From: Odiellus spinosus
Lineage: Eukaryota > Arthropoda > Arachnida > Opiliones > Phalangiidae
Assembly: GCA_963920705.1 (NCBI GenBank)
Contig: OY987232.1
Location: 4,715,200 to 4,779,199, forward strand
Length of the DNA: 64,000 nt
Direction: 5' to 3'
Part shown: one piece after another, positions 1-10,910 of the stretch
Layout: each line of letters starts with the position of its first letter
Numbering within the stretch: position 1 is the stretch's first letter
Program-made: the position numbers and the translations under genes
Notes under the pieces: generated by a model
What the model saw: the letters and a program-made list of their open reading frames with translations, nothing else
What the model was told of the DNA's origin: nothing
Database searches by the model: none

Positions 1-115
1 GAACTGAAGTGAACTGATCCCAATAGCGCCTGTAAATCCCTTAACATTTCACTGAATAACAACAATGCGTAAGGGGAAGTATCTCGACTGGACGCCGGCG
101 AAGGTTTCCACCCTG
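1..115 (+). mobile_element. Right end of a mariner-like transposon, cut by the window edge
   Basis: These bases are nearly identical to the right terminus of the complete mariner-like copy at 42021-43479 (the segment starting with the gaactgaagtgaactgatcc motif and ending in ccaccctg). The end is followed by TATAT, consistent with a TA target site. Only the terminal region is inside the window, so nothing can be said about its coding capacity. It shows that the family has at least two copies locally. Confidence 0.85.
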
Positions 116-1236
116 TATATTATATATATTTCAAAATAATATATTTGGAATAGTAGACTAAAAGTACTATCTATAATTTTAATGATATTAAATTGATCTT
201 TCTCTAATTTGTATTATTTCACGGGTTTGACCCTAATCAGATAGAGAACCCTTTTTAAGGGTGCGAAGCAATCTCTTTTTTGTATAACTTTAGTTATTGG
301 GTGCTTAGATTTCACCGCGATAATAAAGGTCCGGTTAGGTTGGACCGGTGAGAACATTCTTCTAGGAACAATCTAGTTCTCTCTACTAGAGCTGGGAATC
401 GGATACCCATTATCTTATGTTTTTCGTATATTTTCCGCTATTTATTTAGGGATAAACTGTTAAAAACTAAAAAATTAAATTTGAATATTCTTCGTATTAC
501 TGTTAAGTTTTACCCGAAGATAAGAGTTTGACGCTTTATCTAGGATTACATCACTTGTATTCAAACGTATAACAATGGAGAAGAAAATTCACATTTCCAG
601 AATTAGTCTAAAATATAGGAAAAAACATTTCAAATTAACTTTTAATTTGAAGAATATAAAGCAGCGAAACTTAGATTTTTTTAATCATCTTTTTATTCAT
701 TATTTTCCATGAAAATGAATTTAAAGTTTTTTATCCGAACGTATAACGAGGATATGATAAGGACATTTTTGGATAAAAACGGATAAGGTTTTTTACTTTA
801 GCTTCAAATTAGATTATATACAACAAAATTTTACCCAGTTACTAAAGTTTATATGAATTCCGAGCTCTACACTTAACGCTTAGTTTTTTATGCATAAATG
901 ATCTACAGACGTTAATAGAGGTGGGTTTTTCTCAATACATTTCTTTATTGTAAATTAGCTGACTGGCTTCATCCCGATGCTTTGGGCCCCATGCAATTGT
1001 ATTGAAATATGATAGTTTCCACGCTAAAACGCCGGTTTGTGGTCATTATGAGATGAATTGGAACATGTTTGATTTGCTTTTTAAGAGCCCCCCGTGGTAA
1101 TCCGTTTCAACAATTGTTAAATTAACATTATTAACATTATTAACTTTTGGGCGAAAACGGTTCATGTAAAAATATTCCCACCCTTTCCAGTGTTTGACCC
1201 TGAAATTTGTTATTTGTTGTAGCATAAGCGACCAAA
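116..1236. other. AT-rich noncoding stretch
   Basis: No credible gene. Around 218-300 there is a degenerate fragment with the words cacgggtttga and gtgcgaagcaa. The same words lie in the terminal arms of the TIR element at 24430-25213, so this is probably a relic of that family. The rest holds no recognisable signal. Confidence 0.5.
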
Positions 1237-2163
1237 CCGGGTTTAAGTGATGGGCATTTTCTTGATTTTATCTACTGCTCACGCTCCAGCTCACGACTCT
1301 TTGCTGAGCTTGGAGAGGAACTCCGCTCCTGCCCCGTTTCGTTGTTGTTAACTTAAAAGGCACTCATCTCCCGACTCTCTGCCATAAAATCTAAGTTATA
1401 GCCCCTCCCCTCATGTAAAGGCCCTCCAAGATGGCTCTCCTCTCCCTCTCTCCTTTCCTATTAACCAAGTTGGCGCCAAAGCTCAAACTCATATGTTCTC
1501 ATTAAAAAACTCTGGAGCTCTTATTCTTCTCCGCTCTTTTTGCAAGGCCTCGCGGGGCTCACCTATCATCTCATAATTTCGTATCCTCTCCAATTATTCA
1601 AAGCTCACCTCTCTTTAGGCCTTTTGTGAGCTGTCAGTTCTCCTTCTCATCTCCTCTCCAGTAACATAAAGCTCACCTCCCTTTAGAAATTTTCTGAACT
1701 CTCAACTCTACCGCTCAACCTATCTCAACTCCTCTCCAATAACTAAATGCTCACCTTTCTTAAGTTCCATTAGGTACTAGCCATAATAACGCAAAAGTCG
1801 GCGGCAAATAAGTAGAAATACAGTCGATCCCCCAAAAAGGAAGTTAAGCTTAGTACCTTGCAGCTAGGAGCTTTGAAAATTGATAATACGAGAAAATTTT
1901 GGTAAATTGTAATATGGATTTTGTCGTTATTTTATTATTCTAAAATCTAAACCGATAAAAAAAGCACTTGTTGTCAGAGTTCATGCCCCCTTTAAGAGCT
2001 TAACACTATCACATGCCTTTGGCTTTACTGCGATAATGATGGTCCTATTTTGAAGCTCAGATTAGCCAAATTGGTATTTTCATGAGACTTAACCTTTCAC
2101 ACCCCACAATAATTTCAAATAGTGCAAAAATACCAATATGGGTTTCGTTTTATATATAGGGTA

Positions 2164-3165
2164 GGGTCGCCTAATTCTGATCGCTTTTTAAGAAATCCGA
2201 GATCTCGATTGCTATGGAATTTTTATTAACGAAGTTAACTATCTAATATCAAGTTTGAATAGTCGCGGACCCGTTGCGCTAATTTTCGTCATTCCATGAA
2301 GAGTTATTTTGATGTAGACGCGGTTTTTAAAGACGACAGTAGCGGCTTCTAATTCTGAACGCGCCGATTCCAATTCTGAACACCCCCTGCTTCTAAATCT
2401 GAACTATCTTATGACATGTAAAAAAATCCTAAATTTGCAAAAGGAACCACTAGCGTGCCTCCAATCGAGAACCGAGTGTCACCAATGGATTCCTCGGCCA
2501 ATTTTAACAGAGGGAATGCAGAATTAGCGCGATCACGAAAGTATTTGAGAAGTTATCGACGATTTAAAATTTTTGCATTGCTGTGGCATAGAACCTGTAA
2601 AGGAATCCTCATTTTAAAGGAAATCGACGATAACTTCGCAAATACTGGCTCGATCGCGCTAATTCCGCCTTCCCTTCCTAATTCCGCCAAGGAATCCGTT
2701 GGTGACACTCGTTTCTCGATTCGAGGAGCGGAAATGGTTCCTTTAGCATTTTTTGGGAGTTTTTCGTATAATTCAGAGCACCGTTAAGAATTAGAAATTC
2801 TTAGACATATTTGAAATTACGTTTTCTCGAAGAGTTTGTGGCCAAATTCTGGGTTTGAGAAGTTTATTTGGTAGCGGGAAACTCAAACTTTACAGTGCGT
2901 AAAGCTTGGGATTTTTCCGAACCTCGTAATATCTTATTTCCGGGACCCTAAGGGAAACATTCCCTAAAAATCGGCCTAATTAACTATGCTAATTATCGTG
3001 GTTGGCTAATTAGTGTCGTTTAGGATCATTTCCTAGAGTATTGATCTCGCGTTCCGCGAATAGTCCCACTCTTAATCTACAAAATGAGCTTTTCCATCTT
3101 TAAATAGACCCAACCAAAGTTAAGTTTTACATTTTTAAATGAAAGTGTTCAGAATTAGGCGACCC
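2164..3165. mobile_element. Palindromic TA-flanked element (Tc1/mariner-like MITE)
   Basis: Terminal inverted repeats GGGTCGCCTAATTCTGA are flanked by TA on both sides. Most of the 1-kb body is one imperfect palindrome. For example, the segment around 2460-2580 (cgagaaccgagtgtcacc, gcgcgatc) reappears inverted at about 2620-2735. A 110-codon open frame across the centre is a by-product of this symmetry and is not a gene. The element sits inside the hAT-type element, so it inserted later. It is non-autonomous. Confidence 0.75.
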
Positions 3166-3324
3166 TACCATACATATAATTTAAATTTTGCGCAAAAAAC
3201 TTGGATCCAAGGGTAAATAGCCCAGTTTACCACCTCTTAAAGCCACCAAACATTAAACTTTTTTTAATATAGACAAAATATCTAAATGAGCGGAGCTGCA
3301 AGGAGCGGGCATTTCACTGTTCGA

Positions 3325-3760
3325 AGAGTCCCAAAAAAGTTCCTCTCATTTCTACTCATCTGTTGGAATCCCAAAAAAGTACCTCTCTTATCTACTCATC
3401 TCTTGGAGTTTAAAAAATGCCTCTCATTTCTACTCATCTCTTGGAATCTAAAAAAAGGAACCTCTCATATCTACTCATCTCTTGGAGTTTAAAAAATGCC
3501 TCTCATTTCTACTCATCTCTTGCGATCCTAAAAAAAATAACCTCTCATATCTACTCATCTCTTGGAGTTTATAAAATGACTCTCAATTCTACTCATCTCT
3601 TTTGGTCACAAAAAAAAAAGATTCTCTCATTGCTACTCGTATCTTGGAGTCCCAAAAAAGCCTTTCATTTCTACTCCTCTCTTGAAGGCTTCAAAAAAGT
3701 AGGCTCTCATTTCTACTCATCTCTTGGAGTCCCTAAAAATGTGCCTCTCCTCTCCAACTC
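3325..3760. repeat. Minisatellite, about 36-bp unit
   Basis: About twelve degenerate units of the type 'ctctcatttctactcatctc' followed by ttggagtttaaaaaatgc. Open frames across it are artefacts of the repeat. It forms the right subterminal region of the hAT-type element at 1245-3882. Confidence 0.85.
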
Positions 3761-4124
3761 TCCTCTCATATGAAATTTTAGTACTTCTCCACTCGCGCTC
3801 CCCTTGTATACCACAAAAAACCTTTCATCTCCACTCAAAAGACTCCAAGTGAGCAGAGCTACAAGGAGCGCGCCCATCACTGCCGGGTTGTGGCGTCTTT
3901 TTAACACAAAGGGCATGTTGGAATCGTATGGAGCTATATTTATCCGAGGAATAAAACGGTTTCTCCTTTAGACGCGCCGGTGAAATTTTCGCCTATAATA
4001 ATAATGAATTTAATGATGTTTTCATTTCCTTTATAAGAACTCTGGTTCCGTTACATAACCCTTTTGAGGTGATTAGATTCCTTAGAAGCGTAATAAAGCA
4101 CCAACTTGGAGTTAGGTTAGGTAC

Positions 4125-4610
4125 TTTACCGAACAACCCCACTTTGATGGCTTCGATAACCCAAAATCGTCTTCAATAACACAAAATCAGGGCGCCGAAC
4201 TTTTAGCGTGGAAGTGTTAAGCCCCCACTCCTGGCGTTCCTTTACATAGCGAGATATATTTGTTATTTATTTATGTACTATTCTGCTGAGCTCCCCCAAC
4301 AGGGGAGCCGCCGTGATCTGAAAAGGTACATTTTGTGTGGCGCCGCAATAAACCTGTAGAGAGAGGCGGCCACTCCTGGCGGTCCTTAACATGGCAAGAT
4401 ATCTTTGTTATTTATTAATGTAGTATTTTGCTGAGCTCCCCCAAACAGGGAAGCCATCCGAACAGCCCCACTTTGGTGGGTTCGATAACCCATAATCGTC
4501 TTCAATAACACAAAATCATGGCGCCGAACTTTTAGCGTGGAAGTGTTAAGCCCCCACTCCTGGCGGTCCTTAACATATCGAGATATCTTTGTTATTTATT
4601 ACTCCAATCT
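4125..4610. repeat. Imperfect tandem duplication with GAGCTCCCCC hairpins
   Basis: A unit of roughly 335 bp starting with ccgaacaaccccactttg (4128) recurs at about 4466. The word gagctcccccaa...ggggagcc forms a short hairpin. An additional shorter internal duplication carries cactcctggcggtcctta. A third partial copy with the same hairpin and the ggcgccgcaataaacctg word lies at 5460-5575. No coding potential. Confidence 0.75.
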
Positions 4611-5455
4611 ATAGATATTTGTTATTTGTGACCCTACTTTGCCATAGAAAAGTTTGTACAGAATAAGGCTACGTGAAATCGGGAAAAAACTGGGGATGAT
4701 AGGAGATGGACGGTGACGTCACGAAGGATCCCTCGTCACGACTTCGTTCAGCCAACGAAATCTTCAAATTTAATCCAGTCAAAGAAATCACAGACCGAAA
4801 AGGCTAGCGCGTCGCTCTAGTAATGTTATGTCTGAGACTTGAAGAGAAACCCGCCGGTTCAAACGTTCTGAAATCAAAAGGTGGATAGGCGGGAGAGCAT
4901 TGGTAGGCGAGGCTGAGCTTGAATGATGGCGGACTGCCCTAAAACATGGCGCTTAAGAGCTAATATTTCGCTTCTTTAAACCGTAAACGATCTTATTTTC
5001 CTTCTGATTGTATCATTTTGTTTATTTAAGTGTTGGATTTTAATTGCTTACAAGTTTTATTTACCATTTGGGTTGAAATATTAAGAAAACTGAGTTTAAT
5101 TTAGTGCCTTCAAATAGATATAAATATAGCGTGGATATGAAATAAATATTTTCATTTTCATATCGTAGTATGTCACACGATGATTTAAATTTCTATTTCT
5201 TAGTTCCTTTAAGAAAAGAGAATGTGTATTACGAAAGACAGTGCAACGACTTGAGAATGACTAAAATAAAAGGGCAGAGTAATTTGTGAAAGGTTTGGCT
5301 GAATTGCGCTGATTTGAAAATATAATATCTGCCCATTCAGAGTTGTAATAAAAATTATATCTGTTCATTGTAAGATGTAATTTAGTATCTGCACGTTCTG
5401 AGTTGTAATATCTGTCACAAATATAATTCCTTCTAGTGCCATTGGCACTAGTTTT
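4611..5455. other. Noncoding stretch
   Basis: AT-rich, no gene or repeat structure that I can support. It includes three short variants of the word 'aatatctgyncattcagagttgtaat' at 5325-5410, too degenerate to interpret. Confidence 0.4.
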
Positions 5456-5580
5456 TTCTTAATTAATGTACTATTTTGCTGAGCTCCCCCAACCGGGGAG
5501 CCGCCGTGATCTAAAATGGTACACTTCGTGTGGCGCCGCAATAAACCTGTAGAGAGAGAGGCGGCTAACAAGGAACCAAG
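5455..5580. repeat. Third dispersed copy of the 4125-4610 repeat
   Basis: The segment contains the ctgagctccccc hairpin, the tggcgccgcaataaacctg word and the gagagaggcgg word, in the same order as at 4280-4370. This shows local spread of that repeat. Confidence 0.75.
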
Positions 5581-5689
5581 AAAACCAAAAAACGATAAAA
5601 ATATAGATGTGACATATGCAACGAAAAGCCGACATCTGGGGTAATTGAGTTAACATGGCGCCCTGGGCCTTATTTTTATGTTTTTTCTC

Positions 5690-6012
5690 CAAATTCTAAT
5701 TATAATGTACGAAGAGATACGAAGCTCAATTTAATTTTTACCCGTAGACGGGGTGTTTCTCTAAGAATATTAAAATTACCGAACGCGTGGCTTCCCGAAG
5801 GTACCCTGCACAAAATTTTGAAAAGAGCGAAAAACGCAGGGATGGCGTCCTGGGCCCTATTTTAAGGTTTTTCACTTAATTGTTATTATAATTTACGAAG
5901 AGATACGAAGCTCAATTAAATTTTTACCCGTAAACGGCGTGTTTTTCTAACAGTCCTAAAATTACCGAACGCGTCGGAGACCGAAGGTTCCGGGCATAAA
6001 ATTTTGCAAAGC
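5690..6012. repeat. Tandem duplication, about 170-180 bp unit, two copies
   Basis: The words acgaagagatacgaagctcaatt, ttaccgaacgcgt and gggcccta appear in the same order at 5705-5855 and 5890-6012. Divergence is moderate. No reading frame is conserved between the copies. Confidence 0.8.
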
Positions 6013-7065
6013 GCGAAAATCGTAAAGACGCAAAAGGCCGAAACGTTCGTACGACGTGCAGTCGCTTATATATATATATATATATGTTGCTCTATCTCCC
6101 TGTCAGAGACTCTGTATGTCTGTAAAATGCGTATTGGGGTCACATTTTGGTCAATAACGTTTGACCTTAATATAATAAAAACTTATCTTTTTATGCACTA
6201 CAATTAATGGTCAACACTTATGAAGCTGTGTGTACCGTTGTTCATAAAAATCGATTCTGTAGTTTTTGATCTAAAGCAAGACTAATTTTGACTAATTACT
6301 ATGAACTTCCTAAAAGCCGTGAAAAATCAATTGACATTTCCAGAACCTTCCAGACCCTTCTAGAACTTTGAAGCACTTTCCAGAATATTCTAGGCCTCTC
6401 GAGACTTTTCGGTGGGAGGGGAGGGGGTATGCGTTACGTTGGCTTTTGTTATGTTTTCATAGTCAAGATATTCCATGGTAAGGATTTCATGCTATTTTGG
6501 TCGAGTTGGTGAGACCTTCAAATAACATCTCACATGTCCATTTTTAAATGAAATATTGGGCTTTCTGGATTAAATAAACGAAATAAATCTGAACGCGCGC
6601 CAATCAATTGTCGGCTTTTCAATAGCCTCAAGACCAAAGTAATGTCGTTTTTTGATTTTTGAATGTTTTGGCTCGCTTCACGGGTGTTTAACGTCTTAGT
6701 GGAGTATTTATTTCCAGGTTTCCGCTTCATACAAGAATCTAAACAGCAATTTTTGATATGACGCGCACCATAGGTAAATAATGCCACATCTGCTTTAGTT
6801 TCAATCTCAAGCGCCAGATAGCTGGATGATTCAAATTCTCGGTCAATATAGAGTTTTTAGATATTTCCTCGCGAGAAGGCCCTGACGTCTCAACTTCCAG
6901 AACCACAGTCTAATCAGATGGCTTGTTGCAATCTTGAAGCGTGATTTACTTACTAGCACTCTTAAATTAAAGGTCTATTTCGGAGTTCAGGCTCTAATTT
7001 TGTAGCTCGAAGTGAGTTCGATATCTTTATCGTGTTACCGTCTGTTAAAGATTAAGCGTAAAAAC
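6013..7065. other. Noncoding stretch
   Basis: A (TA)n microsatellite lies at 6066-6085. A run of related words of the type 'ccagaaccttcc/ctagaactttg' lies at 6340-6405. Nothing resembling a gene was found. Confidence 0.4.
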
Positions 7066-7140
7066 TATGCAATAAGCCTTTATTTATAAGTGTTATTGGT
7101 AGAATGTTCTAGCCAATAAATAAGGATTATTGCATAGCTC
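7064..7140. repeat. Hairpin palindrome
   Basis: The arms ctatgcaataagcctttattta and its inverted counterpart flank a central AT-rich loop. It could be a miniature element remnant or a stem-loop. No flanking duplication is evident. Confidence 0.65.
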
Positions 7141-9375
7141 TGCGCGCGTTACAGTTATGTCCAGGGAATATACACTAAAAAGGCGTTCTTCTTAATCCAC
7201 CCTGACTTCGAATTGGCGGAATATTTCTTTGATTGCGGTCTTAAAAATTCCGATTAAAACGTAGTATTTATAGCCATTCAGTTTAGTCGTCTTGCTCAAT
7301 ATGAAACGATATGTTCAACGGTACGGTTGATGTGGTTAGAGCTTTGTGCATTCAAGTAAGTAACCAGATGTGGCAATTAGTGCAACAATTCACAATTTTT
7401 AAACCTTTTAGAGTAGCAACAGGTGGCTGAATGGGTTACGAAAAGGTTAAAACATAAACCTAGCGAGCTTTATTAAGTGGTACTAAACTGATGAAGAAAA
7501 ATTTTATTTATTAAACAGTAGATAAGCTATTTTTAATGGTATTTTTTATCGATAACTTAAAACTACATTCACTGAGTTCTTCTACTCGGGTAGCCCTCTT
7601 CAGCCCTTTAATTTTGACTATTATATTATATCCTGATTATCCCATTAAATTCACCTTAATTCACCTTAAAAAGTAGGCAAGATTTTCTTATCATTTGATT
7701 TTTTTACTTTAATAATATATCTCTTCTCGGCCTATATAAACGAGATTTAAAGACTCGGTACTCATAGATGCACTGCATCAATGGTTGGTTTACGTTAGCC
7801 TTGGGAATTGGGGTGAACCCTCTCGCTTGCGCGATGGTATCGTCTTGGATTGTGTCGGCAATCGATTCTCACCTATATTTCGGTGATAAGAGGCCTCTTT
7901 CTCATGATCTTTTGGGTATTGTACTCGAATAAATCGAGGCGATTGAATTTAAATCGCATTACTTAGAAATGTTGCTAATTTAATCTATTATGTTTCTTTA
8001 AGAACACTACACAATTTTAATTAAATATCACTTGTGTGTCAAATACCAGTTTGAGTGTTCAGCACGCGCTTAAGTTTAAGCCAAGGTAGTGTAAGCTTAT
8101 TTTTTTTATTACTGCTGAATACTGAGAGAATCCGCTATATGTACCGAGTTGAACTGTTACCTTCTAGCGAAGTTGGAAACAGTGTATTTTGATATGTTTT
8201 TCATTTCTCCGAATGTCCAAAATAAATTAGTGCGTGTAAACCCGCTAAGCTTCTATTTTGCATTTAATCAAAGATGGATAAGTGTATTTGTGACACGCGT
8301 AAAATCGAGTTCGCCAGCGCGCAAGTATGTGTAGCCTACTAAATTTGAAGTAGGAAATCACATTACGCAAGCAAAATATAAAGCAATTTTGATATTCTTG
8401 TGAGAATCAGCTTTATGTATGGGGAAATACTGTAATCTTCTGGCAAACTAGCGAACAGTAGCGTAAGAATTGATATTAATAACAAGCACGGGCTTTCAAA
8501 TTAAGTTTTTAGAATTCTCGCTCGTTTCGCAAATGTATTTCGCGCGAAATCGTTGTGTTCGCATCGAACCAGGTTATTCATGCCACAAATCTTAAACCGG
8601 ATTGACATTTGCTCGTGTTTTATTTGGTATATATGATATGGTTGACCCTAGAGTGAAATATAGACCGAGTGGGGAAAATAATCACGTGATTGGATCTCTT
8701 AATGACTGCTAGTTTTAGCTTCACTTTTTTCCCCACATAAATTTAATGTTAATCCCAATTAAGTATAGTAGGACCAGTCTTTTAATGCCTACTGTTGTGT
8801 ATTTTCGGTTACGTTTCGGTTAGTGTGGAGTCACGTAAATTGACGTTTGTTTCACAACTTGGTATATTTTTACTCAGGTCCGCCCTGTCTGAAAAAAAAA
8901 AAATCATAAAAAATTTATTGTGGGGCCAAAAGAGAGACATCCCTTCTTAACTCACCGCATTATAACACAAAAAAAAAAAACAAAAAAAAAACGTATTTTA
9001 GAAGTAGGCTTATATATCTATAATTTAAGCTTTCTATGGTATCTGTAGACTGAGTAGTACCAGAAAGCGAACTTATACGTCACAGTCCTTATTTTAGCTA
9101 GTTTTGCGGAAAGCTAATGCGTTAATTGATATTGAATATGTTTACTTACGGTTGTGTAGGTCATGTCGAGGTCATAAGTTGATTTTGATCAAAATTCTGC
9201 CTAATGGCGTTACTTGGTCTACAAATACTCTAGGGCTTTCAAAACGCCGATATGTTTTTAAGGGACCTTGACCTTTCTTATCAAAATTTTAATTTATTGA
9301 ACTTACAACACTTCATTATTTTGAAATCTTTGACGAAGTTTGTTTTCTAGCGATTGGGCTCGTCAAATTTAAAAT
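7141..9375. other. Noncoding AT-rich stretch
   Basis: More than 2 kb without a supported gene, RNA or ordered repeat. Homopolymer A runs occur at 8891-8903 and 8970-8991. Confidence 0.45.
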
Positions 9376-9702
9376 CTATGAACGCGATAGCGTTCAATGT
9401 TATGGGCCCATCATCATCTGTAATGTTATTTCACAAATTCGACCTTTAGCCAATCAGAACGCTCCATTTCCCCATTGAAATAACATTAAAATCGACTCTT
9501 TCGAGGACATGTCCCTTGCATCGCAGAGCTAAAAGAGGAATTATTTGTTACAGATAAAACCAATTTTAAATGGTAGAACAAGTTTCGAATGTTGAACTTT
9601 TCAAGTTTCATTTAAAAGTATTAAGTCTAAGTATTTTAAAATTAATTCTGAAGTTGACCCTTTTTTTGGTACTTAGCTGGTTTCGCGCATGGCAAAATTC
9701 GT

Positions 9703-10206
9703 AATGTTATTCTATGGGATTTGGTTTTTTGAAAGTGGCTTACCTTTCAGGTTTATTTTCTAATACTTCCGGATATTTTTAAAACTTGGATTTTCTGTGT
9801 GGTATGAATTAAGATTCAAGCTTTATTTTAAGACTAATTTCATAATTTTACACCAATTAGTTGGCCCACAATCTACTTATGAAAACGGCCAAAAAACTAA
9901 AACGAAGAAATTGAGTGGGCAAAAACCTAAGCCTTATTCGACAAATTAGGCTTAGATTTTCTTTAGCTTTTTAAATTCACGCGCAGGAGCGCGCTTGGTT
10001 TGGAGGCTATGGGTATTGAACGCTAATGACTTAATTTCTCCTCCTTCATATTTTTGCCGTTTTTATAGATAGATTGTGGGCAAATTAATCGGTGTAAATT
10101 TATAAAATTAGTCTTAAAATAAAGCCCGAAAAATATCTGGAATCATTAGAAAATAAATCTGAAAGGTAAGTCTCTTACAAAAAATCTAAATCCCATAGAA
10201 TAACAT
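9703..10206. mobile_element. Foldback element, family A, copy 1
   Basis: Long inverted arms: aatgttattctatgggattt at the left is matched by aaatcccatagaataacatt at the right. The interior words ttaagactaatttcataattt and caatctacttatgaaaacgg also pair. It probably belongs to the miniature inverted-repeat class. The target duplication was not resolved. Confidence 0.75.
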
Positions 10207-10256
10207 TTAGTTTCAATTTCTCCGCCTTAAAAGTACTCTCCTTAATTTAAATTTGG

Positions 10257-10860
10257 TTTAAAGGGCAATGGGGAAAATTTGAAGATTTCACTGCGGCTGT
10301 CGGAGGTATTAACATCCAAAATGATGAAAAAATTTATTTTGATTGGGTTTAAAGGTCAATGGGAAAAATGTAAAGATTTCAATGTCTCGCTTTGGGGCTT
10401 CCGGAGGTATTAACGTCAAAAATGGGCAATGATAAAAATGTAGAAATTTGACTGAAACAAGTGCGGCTGCCGCAGCTATTAACATCAAAAATGAAGAAAT
10501 TAATTTTAATTGGGTTTAAAGGGCAATGGTAAAAATGTAGAGATCTGACTGAATCAAGTGAGGCTGCCCCAGCTATTAACATCAAAAATTGTGAAAAAAA
10601 TTAATTTTAACTGGGTTTAAAGGGCAATGGTAAAAATGTAGAGATCTGACTGAATCAAGTGCGGCTACCCCAGCTATTAACATAAAAATTTGTGAAAAAA
10701 TTAATTTTAATTGGGTTTAAAGGGCAATGGTAAAAATGTAGAGATTTGACTGAATCAAGTGCGGCTGCCACAGCTATTAACATCAAAAATTATGAAAAAA
10801 TTAATTTTAATTGGGTTTTAAGGGCAATGGTAAAACTGTAAAGATTTGACTGAATCACTT
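10257..10860. repeat. Minisatellite, about 100-bp unit, six units
   Basis: Each unit contains gggtttaaagggcaatgg, taaaaatgtagagat, ctgaatcaagtgcggctgcc and cagctattaacatcaaaaat. The same satellite forms arrays at 14395-15430 and 26225-26700. Confidence 0.9.
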
Positions 10861-10910
10861 TTTAAAGGGCTAGTCTTTTAATATAGAAGTTAACACTTTC
10901 GTGTTAGACT

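Larger units (their letters stand above)
1245..3882. mobile_element. Non-autonomous hAT-type transposon with subterminal C/T-rich repeats
   Basis: The left end reads AAGTGATGGGC and the right end is its near-complement GCCCATCACTG. The flanks are CCGGGTTT (1237-1244) and CCGGGTTG (3883-3890), an 8-bp target duplication with one mismatch, as expected for hAT elements. Inside the ends lie repeated motifs: ctcacgctccagctcac and related CTCC-rich words on the left (about 1270-1760), and a 36-bp array on the right. Near the right end are two copies of a gagcagagctacaaggagcg-like word, at about 3290 and 3850. There is no transposase. A second palindromic element (2164-3165) is nested inside. The assignment to hAT is inferred from end sequence and duplication length. 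Confidence 0.72.
9380..10860. repeat. Composite repeat block A, copy 1 (palindrome plus 100-bp array)
   Basis: The leader (about 9380-9520: aatgttatgggc, ccaatcagaacgct, tttcgaggacatg) is followed by a foldback palindrome at 9703-10206. The palindrome's arms of about 200 bp begin aatgttattctatgggattt. After that comes a tandem array at 10257-10860 of about 100-bp units starting gggtttaaagggcaatgg. The same three parts in the same order recur at 13470-15430. No proteins are encoded, and the short open frames are repeat artefacts. Confidence 0.8.

Noticed and set aside
2455-2787. A 110-codon open frame
   Set aside because: It runs across the centre of a palindromic transposon and starts at GTG. 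The openness follows from the inverted symmetry.
3286-3773. Two overlapping Ser/Leu-rich open frames
   Set aside because: Translations of the 36-bp minisatellite.
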